Of a stretch of 64,000 nt of DNA, positions 1 to 11,664 are shown piece after piece. Source of the stretch: Solenopsis invicta (lineage: Eukaryota; Arthropoda; Insecta; Hymenoptera; Formicidae); contig NC_052673.1 of NCBI RefSeq assembly GCF_016802725.1, positions 4,222,037-4,286,036 of the forward strand. Direction: 5' to 3'. The notes under the pieces are model-generated. The model made no database searches, was not told the origin of the DNA, and worked only from the letters and a program-made list of their open reading frames with translations. The position numbers and the translations under genes are program-made. Position 1 is the first letter of the stretch. Each line of letters starts with the position of its first letter.

Positions 1-352
1 ATGCGTATCTTCCAAGACTCTGGGCGTCGTGTCAGTGTATCCCCGATTACGTCTTCTCAATCACACGACACAGCCGGATTCCTCCGGTTTTGATCTTGTG
101 CCCAGGCCGGTTCGAAAGCTTCTGTCTCCTAATTCTCCGGTCCCCGACTCCTTTCCCTTGCCACGCTCCCCTCCTACCATTACTTCTATTCTTATATTTC
201 CTTCTCTCACATTCCATCGCCTCGCTTGTCTCGCGCTTTTCCTTTTCCGGTGGGCATATTTCCCACTTTTCCCTATACCTATCTCTTTCTTCTATCTTTT
301 TTCTCTCTCTCCACTACGCCTCACAATTCGGCTAAATCTCTAAATTGCTACA
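1..352 (-). repeat. 3' LTR of the gypsy element (partial, cut by window edge)
   Basis: This is a direct repeat of 8254-8605. In element orientation the LTR begins TGTAGC at position 352 next to the purine tract. The copy at 7871-8605 is 735 bp, so about 380 bp of this copy lie outside the window. Scattered substitutions separate the two copies, consistent with an old insertion. Confidence 0.88.
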
Positions 353-374
353 TTTACCCCCCCCCTCTTTTTTT
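353..374 (-). other. Polypurine tract of the gypsy element
   Basis: On the minus strand this is an A/G run ending in about ten G residues, followed directly by the TGTAGC start of the 3' LTR. That is the expected position for the plus-strand primer of reverse transcription. Confidence 0.75.
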
Positions 375-558
375 TATTTGACGAGAATTACAAGTCGAAT
401 AAAAAAAATATGCTATTACTACTTTAAATGTAATTCACATCGTGTCCTTATCATTGTATCTTATGTTCTATTTATCTTAAATTCTTAATTCTTCTATTTA
501 CAATATATAGTTCTTCTATTTACAAAATATATAATTTACAATATATACATTTTTATTT

Positions 559-2711
559 CTACGTTTTATTGTCACGTTTCGTCCAAACTATAATACTTTT
601 TAAGGACTGTCTATTAAATGTACCTTTCACTTTTGTGTCAATATTACCTAATACAAATGCATTGTTATCTAATACTTTATGTATTCTATACGGACCTTCA
701 TATAAATGGAAGAATTTTTTAACGGTTTTATCTATCGCTTTGGAAATAGGCGGAACCTTTAACAGTACTAGATTGTGTACTTTGAGAACAATTTTACTGA
801 TGCTTTTTTGATTTTTTTTGCGCTGCTCAAATTTTTCTTTTACATTTTTTAGCGCTATTTGAATTTTAACGTTTGCTGGATATTCCTCGGATTGTGGGAA
901 TTTTATCAACTCTTTTATCTTAAATGTAGGATCCGAACCAAAATGTAACGCGTGTGGAGTAAATCCGGTGCGACGTTACATTTAAAATCTGTTCAATTTT
1001 GTTTATGTGGTTTACCTACGCTGAATGTTTATTGTGACACAGTACTCGCAACATCTTTCCTAACTTCCTCATCACTCACTCGGTAGGATTGGAGATGCCG
1101 GATGGACGAATACGTTACTTTGACTCCTTCTTCTTTGATTTTGTTTTTCCAAATTTTTGAAGTGAATTGAGTGCCATGATTGCTCAACACCGATTTAGGC
1201 TTTCCATTTCTTTTAACGTAGTCATTCAAAAGCTTTCTGACACACGTTTCAGCGGTGGCTTTTTTTATCGGGTTAGAGATACAAGTTTTGAGAATGTATC
1301 CATTACGACAAATAGATACTGCATGCCCGTCTTAGATTTCGGCAGAGGACCATATAAATCTACTGTTGTTAAAACATGCAGAGCAGATGGAATTATTGCA
1401 CAGTATTCACCAATCATTGCTATATTGTTAGGTTTTGTTTTTTGACATAAATCACATTGCTTTATTATTTTCTTTACTTCAGCATGCATTTTTTTCCAAA
1501 AGTACAATTTTTCCAGATATTTTATAATTTTGTACATTCCTACATGTCCAAGATTAATGTGTACCTCGTCGATCAACATTTTAGCAAATCCTCTGGGAAT
1601 GACCAGTCTCCAAACATTTGCAAATCTGGATCTTTGAAATAATACATCATCTTTCACACAATATCCTACAATTTCTTTGTTGTTTTTAATCTTTTGTATT
1701 AATATTCTAATCTCACTATCTTTATGTTGTAGTTTTACAGTGTTCTTAATTTCACTCTTTAACTTTACTTCAAGAAAAATACTTGTTAAATTATATATTA
1801 TTATATTCTGATGATCCTCCTGAGATCTTATTATTTGTTTTTGTATATTTAGGATTGTACACTCGTTGTCACTTAAGGCTGGTTTTATGTCCAACATATT
1901 TCTACTAAAAAAATCTGCGACTATGTTTTCTTTTCCAGGACAAAAAATTATAGAGAAGGAATACTGTTGTAGCAATAAATTCCAACGCATCATTCTCAAA
2001 TTATTATACGACATTAATGTAAAGAAAATTAACGTTTTGTGATCCGTGACAATGTAAAAGTGTTTCCCCAATAGATACGTTCTCATCTTTGTTACTGAAT
2101 AAATTATTGCGAGCATCTCTTTTTCAGTTGTAGTATAATTATTTTCCTACTTTGTCATCTACTGAGAATCGACACAATTCCCTGATTATTTTCATTATCG
2201 TATTGATACAAGATTTCTGAAATGCTCTCATTACTCGCATCCGTTTGCAGAAAAAAATGGCTTATTTGGAATAAAATGATAAAGAATGACTGTTTTGAGG
2301 AATGCATTTTTTAGTTTTTCAAAGGCTTTCTGACACTCCATAGTCCATTTCTATTTATTTTTTGTACTCAACAACTCCCTGAATGGCTGCAACAGTACCA
2401 AATAATTTTGATTGAATTTTTGATAACAGTTACATATTCCAATAAATTGCTGCAATTGAGTCCTATTTGCGGGGGTGTTAAAGTTTTGAATAACTTTTAT
2501 TTTGTCAGGGTCTGGCCTAATGCTATCTCTCGACAAAATTACACCAAGGAAAGGCATCTCATCTTAACAAAATCTTGCTTTTTCTAGGTTGATCTTGAAG
2601 TTAAATTTATTTCACCTTTGTAGCACCAAATCTAAATGCCAGAGGTGCTCTTCAAAACTTTTGGATGTTATCAAAATATCATCGATATAGACTGTTACAA
2701 ACGAATCAAAG
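559..2711 (-). pseudogene. pol: gypsy pol, 3' part: RT end, RNase H and integrase, disrupted
   Basis: Read on the minus strand, the segment starts inside the reverse transcriptase just before the YIDD motif (about 2685) and continues through the connection domain (2557-2351). The RNase H frame at 2116-1265 contains TDHKTL and a GKENIVADFFSR tail typical of Ty3/gypsy RNase H. The same frame runs into an HHCC integrase zinc domain (CDLCQKTK) and the first catalytic stretch (VDLYGPLPKSKTG). A further frame at 1229-1029 carries the second catalytic region, with HGTQF in place of the usual DxGxQF. The C-terminal integrase segment lies at 909-559. The frames are separated by stops and small shifts, so this is a pseudogene. 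It belongs with the 5' part at 3962-5220; the two were split by the insertion at 2720-3953. Confidence 0.85.
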
Positions 2712-3961
2712 GAATAATCGGTAAACCTTTACAAAAGGGGAGCAGCCTCTGACGACCTTGACCTTGACATATGTTATCAATGGGAAGGTACTGAGTAACA
2801 TACAAAAGGTTTTAAGTAATGCTCTCGTCTTATTAAAAAAATATTATCAGAAAAAGAAAAAATAGTTTTTCTTAATTATTTCACTAAATATTTATTTTAC
2901 GAAAAAATGTGTTAAACAAAAAATGAAGCTAGTAATAAGCTCTATAAAAAAGGTCATACACATTTTTTATTTAACTTCAAAACTTTAGTCGTTATAGTAG
3001 AAAAACTGTTTTAAAATAATTTTTTTTATTTTTAGTAATTTTGTGTGAAAAGTAGATGCTTGGGCGGGGGAGGGGCTCCGCCTCTCCCCCGCACCCCTTC
3101 CCCGTATTTGTTCTAACCCAACCCACCTCGTCTCAGTCGGTCCATTAATGTCAGGATGGATATGGGAGGGGGTGGACCGTTAGATGTATGTGTGTACAGT
3201 GAATGTTGACATCTTGGACATATTATTTCACTCCGTACAACATTTTTATCACACAAAAAATTCCCCAAGCGGTCAATATCGTGAGTTAAATGAATAAACT
3301 CATGGAAATGCATGATTTACAGAAGTCGAACACGAAGTTATTTGACTGACTGTCTGACATACACTAAACCGTAAACGAAATCAAAACAACGCATATTTTT
3401 CTATGTATAGACTTTCCATGCTTGTACTAAATAGCTACACAAAACAAGGTCCCCCCCCCCCCCTCTGTCTCGGGAGCGAAACAAGTACACACACATGTAA
3501 CGGTCCACCCCCTCCCGCATCCATTCCGACGTTAGTGGACCGACTGAGACGAGGTGGGTTGGGTTAGAAAAAATACGGTGAAAGGGTGCGGGGGGGCGCT
3601 CCCCGCCCAAGCATCTACTTTTCACGCAAAACTATTGAGAATTTAAAAAACTTATTTTAAAACAGTTTTTCTATTATAACGACTAAAGTATTGAAGTTAG
3701 ATAAAATATGTATATGACCTTTTTTTAGAGCTTATTACGAGCTTCATTTTTTGTTTGACACATTTCTTTGTAAAATGAATATTTTCTGAAATAAGTAAGA
3801 AAAACTGTTTTTTTCTTTCTGCAACGATATTTTTTTAATAAGACGTGAGCATTACTTAAAATCTTTTGTATGTTACTCAGTACCCTCCCTTCTTGATAAC
3901 ATATGTCAAGGTCAAGGTCGTCAGAGACTGCTCCCCTTTTGTAAAGGTTTACCGAATAATC
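2712..3961. repeat. 8-bp target-site duplication GAATAATC around the inserted element
   Basis: GAATAATC occurs at 2712-2719 immediately before GGTAAACC and again at 3954-3961 immediately after GGTTTACC. Removing one copy plus the insert rejoins the reverse transcriptase reading across the break, from ILDYS into the segment that leads to YIDD. Confidence 0.9.
2720..3953. mobile_element. Non-autonomous DNA transposon with ~460-bp terminal inverted repeats
   Basis: The 1234-bp insert begins GGTAAACCTTTAC and ends with its reverse complement. The inverted repeats run inward for roughly 460 bp each (about 2720-3198 and 3485-3953) with minor mismatches, leaving a short unique centre. It has no credible coding frame. 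Very long TIRs with an 8-bp target duplication are known for Mutator-like elements, and the GG start also fits. hAT and P-type elements also make 8-bp duplications, but their TIRs are usually short. The superfamily is therefore an inference. The insertion split the pol gene of the gypsy element, so it is younger than that element. Confidence 0.85.
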
Positions 3962-5220
3962 AAGAATCCTTCTAATCGCCCTCATGAATGCACTTCCTGC
4001 AGTTTTTAGACCGAAAGGCACTCTACAAAAGTGATATACCGAACCGTTATGAATGAATGCGGTGAATCTTCTCGAAGCTTCCTCTAATGGGACTTGCCAA
4101 TATCCGTTCCTCATATCTAACGAGATCATAAATCGCACCCATTCATGCTTTTGCAGGATTTCATTAATTAATGGTGGGCTCCCGTTGTCAGCTTCTACGT
4201 ATTTATTTAGCATGCACGCGTCTAAGCAAATCCTAATTTGACCGTTGGACTTTTTACTATGCGCAAAGGATTACAAAACTCACTATCGACACGCTCAATT
4301 ATGCCCTGCTTTAACAATTTATTTATCTCAATATCCACTAAAGCTCTATAATGTATCGGTACTGGATATGACTTATGTATGAAGGGTTTTTCTGCATTTT
4401 AATAATGTGCTTATACACGTTAATACCTACTATATTATTTTCCATTACTTCTTTGTTTTTGTATAAAATTTCGCACAATGCAGCCCTTCGCCGGTCGTTC
4501 AACGTCGCAAGCTTCCGCACGCACGAACGAATCTCGTCGTCGGAACAGACTCTACTTTCTATTTTTTGTTTCTCCTCAAATTCCTGACTATTTATTTGTC
4601 TCAATACTACTTCACCTATATTTTTATCTGTACCTCTATTATCTTTACTATCCCATTCCTTCACTTTTCTAAATTCATTCATCTCACCTTTGAATCTCAC
4701 TCGCATTTCTCTTTTCTTATTATTTTTTTATATTTCCGCGCTTACCCATCTCCATATTGTTTTCATTCCTCCTTAAACAATTTGCTAATATTAAAATTAT
4801 TTTCATCTTTTCTATCATCCATCATATTTTCTTTTTCTTCAATATCTAAACCAAAATTGTCCTCATTTGTATTATTTATCCCCTTACATGTAAGACTACT
4901 CATTGTATTTATTTTTGTCTTTTCCTGATTATTCTGCGAATTCTGCTCCGACAGCGCGACCCACTCAAACGACACCCACAACGGACGGATGACCGCATTT
5001 TGCAATCTAACTTCTAGTTTTTTATAATCAATTATGCCTTCATTGTGAGCGAGCCATTTTGATCCCAAAATTACATCTGCCGATAATTGCGGGACAACTA
5101 AGAAAATTGTGTCGATTATCTGTTGATCAATCATTATTTCTATAAAAATTTACTTTTTTATCTGAACATACTTATTCCCAATTAAATTATAAATTCGTAT
5201 ACTATTCACGGGCAACACTT
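3962..5220 (-). pseudogene. pol: gypsy pol, 5' part: retropepsin and N-terminal reverse transcriptase
   Basis: The minus-strand frame at 5134-4763 contains ADVILGSKWL, the C-terminal signature of a gypsy aspartic protease, followed by an acidic linker. The frame at 4706-4338 leads into the reverse transcriptase with a Lys-rich KHIIKMQKNPSY stretch. The frame at 4213 carries the palm segments (SLDMRNGYWQVPL, FCRVPFGLKTAGSAFMRAI) and ends at the foreign insertion. Several shifts separate the frames. Expression would have been as part of a gag-pol transcript from the LTR at 7871-8605. Confidence 0.82.
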
Positions 5221-5248
5221 GCACGCCGTCTTTCCGACTTATTTTCTC

Positions 5249-5337
5249 GTATACGGCGTCCGAAATGCATGTCTCACAATTTCCCGTATTAATTATACGG
5301 AAAATTGTGAGACATGCATCTCGGGCGCTCTATACAC
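5249..5337. repeat. Hairpin inverted repeat at the gag/protease boundary
   Basis: The arms at about 5249-5291 and 5295-5337 are reverse complements with few mismatches; the core ATGCATGTCTCACAATTT is mirrored. It lies in the gypsy gag-pol junction. It could be a small foldback insertion or a structured RNA element. Confidence 0.7.
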
Positions 5338-6901
5338 GCCGTCAGAAATCTTTACCTTTACAATTGGGCATCCAATGTCCGTCCTTCTGACATCTTCACG
5401 TCCAGTCTCACCGTCCTCAATTCCATTTTGTAGGTCCTCTTCAATGTCAACATCTCCTCTGCTCAAAACGGGACCCTTGTCTGTCGAGTACGCAGTTAGT
5501 TTAAATGTTTGTTCATAGTATTTCGATTGAAAGAATGCTGCAAAATATCAGTTGAATTAGTTCATGTATATGTTTGCGCTGCTTGGAACCGCGAGAGGCA
5601 TATTCTGAATTCTTGGCATCCAAGGTTGTGCTGATTTGTTTACCCAATTATACGACTTCGTTTGTTCATAATTATTTAGGTGATTCTGATAATTTTGATA
5701 ATTTTGATATTGTTGGTTCTGATAATTTGGGTTTATATGATTTTGAAAGTTTTGATAATTTTGGTTCTGGAAATTTGAATTCTGATAATTTGGATAGTTT
5801 AGATTGTAATGATTGTAATAATTATATCTGCCTGTGTTATTAAATTTCGCTCTATTTTGTGTACCATATTGATATTTGTATCTATTCCCGTTGATTCCCC
5901 TATTGATTTTGTTGATTCACAGCTTTATTTTTATTTCTATACATATTATTCTGGTCACCCAATCTATTATTATGACCCTTCGCATTTAATTAGCTATCCT
6001 GAACATTTAAATTTTTTATTTGGAAGTTTGAACTCTTCTTTTCCAAATCGTTTTTCCTTTCTTTTTTCTCTACTGAATTTAAATCTATATATTGCAATCT
6101 CTTAATGATAGTTTGTTCATCCTCAAAATCAGCCCCAGCTAACGTCTCCCGCGCCCTCCAAGGCAACTGCTGCGCAATCTTAAAATTAACTTCAAAATTT
6201 AGCATTTTTGGCTCGAAATATTGTGCTAATCTCCTCTATTCCGAGAAAAAGGCCTCTAGCGACTTGTTTTTCTCCTCATATCATCTATTTTGCCATTTCT
6301 CTTTGATTTTTATTTGTAAAGGTATTGAGAAAAATGCTTTCTTAAAATGCTTTTTAAATAGTTCAAACGTTATTAAATTTTGCTTATTATTTTCAAACTA
6401 ATATTTTGCATTTTCTTCAAAACTGTTTCCTATTACCAACACTCTTGCCGCGTTCGCAATGTTTTTCACATTCAAATAATTCTCAAGATCATCTAAATAT
6501 TTGATTGGATGTTTCTCATCCTCATCTTTAAATTTGGGAATTTTAATGTCTAGATGCATTCTTTGGAAGTCTACTAACAAACTCGGTACAGCCGCGCCAC
6601 TCTGATTACTCGTCAAACTATCAATATTTTCGCGCAAACTTTGCGTCTGTTCCCGCTCCTCACTACATTTTAGGCGTAATTCCTGCAACTCACGCTCTAT
6701 TCTATTGAATTTATCCTGTCTTTCACGCAACTTTAACACTTCCGCGTTTAAAGCGTTATATTGGCTTAATTGTTCTTTTATTTTTTTAATTTTGTCCTCC
6801 GTTTTTATTTTTTCACCAATACTTTGCCTTTTATCAGCCTTTTTTGTACTAATGTTCTTCTCGATACCTTCCGACGCTTTCTTAGCCAAATTACGCGTAT
6901 C
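5338..6901 (-). pseudogene. gag: gypsy gag-like gene, disrupted
   Basis: The minus-strand frame at 6892-6398 starts with a charged coiled-coil region and then reads IPKFKDEDEKHPIKYLDDLE, which resembles the start of a gypsy capsid domain. The frame at 6205-5990 (FKIAQQLPWRARETL) fits the capsid C-terminal part. A Q/N-rich low-complexity stretch (5670-5830) follows. Near 5361-5392 is a degenerate zinc knuckle (CQKDGHWMPNC) that lacks its first cysteine and is preceded by a stop. The true start seems to lie at about 7796, beyond the TIR element at 6902-7778 that interrupts the first codons. The frame is broken in several places. Confidence 0.72.
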
Positions 6902-7778
6902 CCCATACAGCACAGAAAATTGCAGCAACATTGCAGCAATGTTGCAATGTTGTAGATTGCAATGTAATATTACGGAGACATTGCAGAAACATAAATTAAC
7001 AATGCCTGCAACGTCTCATGGCATATGCCAGTAATATTCCGGAAACATTGCAATATCATAAATTTTTAATATTTATATCAATAGACGAAATAGGTCCATA
7101 TATGAAGAAATGTCGATTTACAGCCCAATGAACACACAATATTTTTTAATTGTATTTTTAATAAAAATTTTTTCATATTTAATTTAATTATTGTATTATA
7201 TTGATATATATTTTCTAATTACATTCTTATTTAAACAAATAACAAAAAAGTTATTCCAAATGCTATTCTGTATTTGAGAAATTAGTAAAAAAAAACTATA
7301 ATTTTATATTTGTTTATATAAATACTGAGCTTTAATTATACATATTTCATTTTTTCAATAACGTATATTGACCAGATCTACCAGTTATATACACATATCA
7401 GCATAAAGTGTTTACAGGTCATCATGAGGGATCAATTCGCAGCGATCACGGAAGTCAAGCAACGTTCACCAAAGTCGCGATTTGGACGGGTTACCGCTTG
7501 GAAATTTCCGAAAAAGATTTGCGAGATTTTTTTTGCAAAAAATATTTTTCTAAAATGTTACACAAATATTGTTTTGTTCATTGGAATTACTATATGTGAT
7601 GTAATGATACGAGGGAAAAATGGGATGTTTCAATGCAATATTTCAAAAAGCGGACATCTTAATGTTGTTGCAATCTTCCAACAATGTTGCAGCAATGTTT
7701 TGCAATCAAAATGCAATATTACAATGTTTTAATAAAATCATTCTGCAATGTTCCTGGAATCTCTCTGTGCTGTATGGG
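6902..7778. mobile_element. Non-autonomous TIR element rich in TTGCAGCAATGTTGCAA-type repeats
   Basis: The element begins CCCATACAGCACAGA and ends with the reverse complement. Close to both ends it carries many short copies of a motif like TTGCAGCAATG in both orientations, as expected for subterminal transposase-binding repeats. The centre is AT-rich and non-coding. It separates the likely gag start (MSDLNE on the minus strand, about 7796-7779) from the rest of gag. I cannot find a clean target duplication. Confidence 0.65.
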
Positions 7779-7850
7779 TTCATTCAAATCACTCATACAG
7801 TCATCCAAGGCCACATTCCGATCTGAGAGTCAATATTTACCGTTTCCTAA

Positions 7851-7868
7851 CTTTTCGTTCGGGCGCCA
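7851..7868 (-). other. Primer-binding site, tRNA-Lys type
   Basis: On the minus strand it reads TGGCGCCCGAACGAAAAG, two nucleotides downstream of the 5' LTR end. Its first 12 bases are those of the well-known tRNA-Lys primer sites of other retroelements. It marks 7871-8605 as the 5' LTR. Confidence 0.82.
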
Positions 7869-7870
7869 AA

Positions 7871-8605
7871 TGTAACGTAAATTGGGCTCAGAAGACTCAG
7901 AGTGAATGCACAAGTAATTTGCATAAATTAATTATATTTCCAATAGACTTGAAGACAATTTAATTAACAAAATTCATTGAGCGCAGTCCCACAGGCGGGA
8001 CCAACGATAGTCGACACGTATTGTTTGCGAGCGATAAGGGAAAGAGAGTACGATCTGGCGTGATGTTCGATGTCGTAGCGCCTTTAGAGCGAAGGAGATG
8101 GCGATTCTCCACGTTCATCAGCCATATGATCCAATGCTGCAATGCCGTGTTGTGGCTGGATTCGGAGCCACAGGACCTCACGCGTTCACCCGTGCTCGGT
8201 GTTCCGCACTTGCGTCATGCTCCGTCGACGCCTTTAACTTTGAAGCAATGCGTATCTTCCAAGACTTTGGGCGTCGTGTCAGCGTATCTCCGATTACGCC
8301 TTCTCAATCACACGACACAACCAGACTTCTCCGGTTTCGATCTTGTGCCCAGGCCGGTCCGAAAGCTTCTGTCTTCTAATGCTCTGGTCCCAGACTCCTT
8401 TCCCTCGCCACGCTCCCGTCCTGCCATTACTTCTATTCTTCTATTTTCTTCTCTCATATTCCATCGTTTGCCTCACTCGTCTCGTGCTTTTCCCTTTCCG
8501 CTGGGCATATTTCCCACTTCTTCTTATACCCGTCTCTCTCCTCTATCTTTCTTCTCTCTCTTTCCACTACGCCTCACAATTCGGCTAAATCTCTAATTTG
8601 CTACA
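7871..8605 (-). repeat. 5' LTR of the gypsy element, 735 bp
   Basis: It is bounded by TG...CA in both orientations (TGTAAC at 7871, CTACA at 8601-8605). The last 350 bp are repeated at 1-352. The PBS lies directly inside. The long + strand frame across it (8021-8596) is a by-product of pyrimidine-rich sequence, not a gene. Confidence 0.88.
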
Positions 8606-9690
8606 AAACGAACAATGACAGATGTTGTTTTACAATAATATATTTTAGTAGGACGAAATATTTTGGTCTATTTGACGTTCATCAGCCGTCAGTAACAATT
8701 ATTTAATACCTTAATCTTATATAAATTTGCACAACTTGCAGAACAAGTATATGTCTCAATTTCAAATTGTATTCGTTCTTTGTTGTCTGTTGGTGTACTA
8801 ATATGTATAGCTGAATTCTCGTGCCATGTGAGAATAGTTTAATTGTAAGTCCATGTTGTAAATGTTGTTAATAGTTCGAAAAATGATCCTTATATTTATT
8901 GTCAAATATAAGATGTTGAATCGCAATTTAATCTAGGTATGTCATGTTTTTTACTTTTTTAAACAAAACAAAAAAAAATATTTTAGTTGTCCAAATTTTT
9001 CAAATAAATATGCACTAATCTAAATTACTATAATGACTTCACTGAATAAACGAGTACAAAGAAATTTGACCACTTTGTTATAAGGCTAAAGTACGAAGTC
9101 AAGCTTAAGTCCAAAGATACCAGGAAGGAGTAACGACCCGCAAGAAGGTAGGCGGAGAAATGAGTTTGTTGTTTGGAAATGCGTGTATTTGGAGTGTCTT
9201 GTGACACTCACGAGCGGCGGCTTGTTTTACAGCTTCGTATCTTGCTGGGTGCGTGTGTATATTGCTAAGCAGTTGTGCTCTCGTCGTATACACCTTTGTA
9301 GAGGTGGTTTTTTTGCATGAATGACTTTGTGTGTATTGCTAATACAGGTAGATGTGTTCCGTGTTGACACTTGACTTACTCTCCATCGCTTGAGTGTCAA
9401 GCGATGCTTTTTAAATGTAGTAATTACGCAAAGCCACTGGCGCAATTGCTACTTCCGCGAAGTAAGCGTTTTCGCACCACGTTTCTAAGCCGTTTTAGGC
9501 TTTCGGGTTTTCTGATTTGCCTCGTGTTGCAAAAATGCTTTATAAGCAATTTTATTTCTGGGGCATGGTAATCTAATTCCGGCTGCCATGCACCGTGTTA
9601 TGGCTAGGCTATAACAATCTTCTCTTCTTCGTAAAAGGAAATTGAGCAAACTAAGATTTCCGTTGTCTATTATTATTATACGGGCTGTTT
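8606..9690. other. Intron sequence with no recognisable gene
   Basis: AT-rich sequence lies between the gypsy LTR and the Penelope-like remnant. Open frames here are short and overlap on both strands without family resemblance. I see no repeat or RNA gene that I can support. From 9691, a stretch beginning GGGCTGTTTAGAAAGTTTCG looks like the end of a mariner-type TIR, but I find no partner. Confidence 0.5.
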
Positions 9691-9915
9691 AGAAAGTTTC
9701 GGGACGGCGAAATATTTCGAAAACTAAGTATTTTAGGAAAAAGTGTTTCAGATAAAAGTTGTAGGGTTTTAAAAGGTCTATTTAGTGATCTTATCAGTTT
9801 GATCTTGGATGGCATCGCCAAAGTCAAATCAAAATTATATTAATTTTTGGAAATGAAAAACCCTATTTTTCATTCCAGAATCTAATAGCTGGTGTCAAAA
9901 GCTTTCACAAACATT

Positions 9916-10016
9916 ATAAATAAGTTTATTTTAGTTATGTACTTTTCGAGTTATGACCCTTGAGAGTTACAATACATTGTAGGAAAGTACTTAACAAAAA
10001 TAAACTTATTTATAGT
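9916..10016. repeat. Short inverted repeat near the Penelope-like 3' end
   Basis: Arms at about 9917-9947 and 9984-10016 (ATAAATAAGTTTATTTTAG and its near complement) surround a 36-bp loop. It could be part of the 3' end of the Penelope-like element or an independent small palindrome. Confidence 0.5.
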
Positions 10017-10239
10017 ATACTATGTGTTGCTCGTATGTACAGTTCGTGCCAGGTATGCCTGGGGTCCAATTCTAGGGTCCACGTTTTGTTCTTAGTTGTT
10101 TTTACGTTCATGACTATTATAACCGGATGCTGCGTCAGCAATCATGAATATATCGTAATGTTAGTAAATTATGTTTTGACAGCCGGCCGATGTAACCTCA
10201 GATTTGATCGGTGAAATCTCAGAAAAATTCCAAAGCTGA

Positions 10240-11640
10240 TCGTAACAACGTTTTTCATCGTGTGTCTCGAAAGTTACTGTTTTCGATTCTGTCTAATAAA
10301 TCGAAATAAGATCCATCGACATACTCGATGTCATTATTCAAATTGATGTTGTTCTTTTGAGCTTTTATGTGAATCTTTTCGGAGATTAATCTTTTGTAGT
10401 AATTTTGTTCATAATCCAAAATTTCTGGATTGTCCTAATCAAAACTATGATTGTATTCTATTCTATGTTCTGTGATTACCAAGTACGCATCTATATTGAT
10501 GTTCTTTCTGTGTTCGTTCACTCTCGTTCTTAGTTTCTTTTTGGTTTGGCCTACGTAAGTTGAGTCATAATCTTTGCAGTTAATTTTATATACAACATTG
10601 TCGTTGTTATCTATTTGATTTCTGTATTTGTGTCTTTTTATAATACTGTTAAGTTTGTTCAGACATTTGTAGCCTATAGTAAACTGATTTTTGTCTATTG
10701 CCGATGCGACGGTTTTAGAAACATTTTTTATTTATGAAACGACAATGATTTTTTTCGTTGTTTTTTCTGAAACAGGCATCTCGCTTTCTTTAACTTCAAA
10801 GAATAATTTCTTCAGTCTCCTTCGCATCTTGTCAAAAATTAAATCAATAGGATAACCATTAGTCAAAAGTTTGTCGATTATAACTTCTAAGTTCTTTTGA
10901 AAGAATCAAGGATGGGATAATAATATGACTCTATCAATTAAACCGTATATTGTACCAATTTTGTGGTGTATGGGGTGGCCCGAAAAAAAAGATAAATATC
11001 TGCCTGAGTATGTTGGTTTTTGGTACCAATTTAATATTAAAGTTTCATTGTGTACATTGATTGAAATGTCTAGGAAGCTGATGTTGCGATCGTTTTCTAT
11101 TCTTCGTGGTGAATTGTAATCTCTTATTTATGTTATTAAAGGTATCCAAAATTATGTTTGCTTTATTTTTCGATGAAACCAACAAAATGTCGTCTACAAT
11201 AACGGAAATAGAATTTTCAAACAATTCCGATATTATTCAGAGCAATGCTCTCTAGATCTTGCATAACAATATCTGCTATAATTGACAAGAGTGGCGATCC
11301 CATCAGTGTGCCATAAGTTTGCTGATAAATTGTGTTGTTAAATATGAAATAAGTGGAGGACAGAATAAATTATACAGCCAAAATAAATTCATCCTCCGGT
11401 AAGCTGGTGTTATTTTTAATTAATTCCCACTTTTTTTTAAAACCTTCTATTGCAAGATCTCGAGGAACATTCGTGAATAGCGAAACGACATCTAACGAGA
11501 TTAAAATCTCATCACTTGATATTCTTTTGCCAGTTGTTCATAGAGATCAAAGCTGTTTTTAACAAAACTTCTAGATTGTGGTAAATTGTCATTTAATAAC
11601 TTATGTAAATAAGATGCAAAGGAGTACAGAGTAGTGTTCC
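10240..11640 (-). pseudogene. Penelope-like element: reverse transcriptase plus GIY-YIG-like endonuclease, decayed
   Basis: Conceptual minus-strand reading gives an ordered set of Penelope landmarks. SLDVVSLFTNVPRDLAIEG is palm motif A at about 11500. GTLMGSPLLSIIADIVMQ is at about 11300. VDDILLVSSKN, the catalytic aspartates, is at about 11190. GHPIHHKIGTIYGLIDR follows at about 10950. Downstream, YKINCKDYDSTYVGQTKKKL (about 10580) matches the start of a GIY-YIG nuclease, followed by RVNEHRKN and a TEHR-type stretch. RT followed by GIY-YIG is the defining arrangement of endonuclease-bearing Penelope-like elements. Multiple stops and shifts show it is dead. The 5' boundary near 11650 is uncertain. 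Confidence 0.8.
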
Positions 11641-11664
11641 TCAAAGAAACTATTATTCTGACTA

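Larger units (their letters stand above)
1..8605 (-). mobile_element. Ty3/gypsy-type LTR retrotransposon, decayed, with nested insertions
   Basis: Positions 1-352 and 8254-8605 are near-identical direct copies of one LTR; the first copy is cut off by the window edge. Between them, read on the minus strand, come a gag-like frame, a retropepsin, a reverse transcriptase with a YIDD motif, RNase H and an integrase. That is the Ty3/gypsy order. A primer-binding site abuts the right-hand LTR and a purine tract abuts the left-hand one, which fixes the orientation. Every coding part is broken by stops and frameshifts, so the element cannot act on its own. Two other elements are inserted in it, at 2720-3953 and 6902-7778. 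I see no envelope-like frame between the integrase and the 3' LTR. Confidence 0.9.

Noticed and set aside
3401..3625. Short frames in the centre of the long-TIR element, and frames at 2720-3313
   Set aside because: They are part of inverted repeats, are mirrored, and have no family resemblance.
8021..8596. 191-codon + strand frame
   Set aside because: Inside the gypsy 5' LTR, opposite to its transcription, repeated in part at 29-343. Pyrimidine-rich composition explains it.
9691..9760. Mariner-type TIR beginning GGGCTGTTTAGAAAGTTTCG
   Set aside because: No inverted partner or transposase fragment within 2 kb, so an element cannot be delimited.
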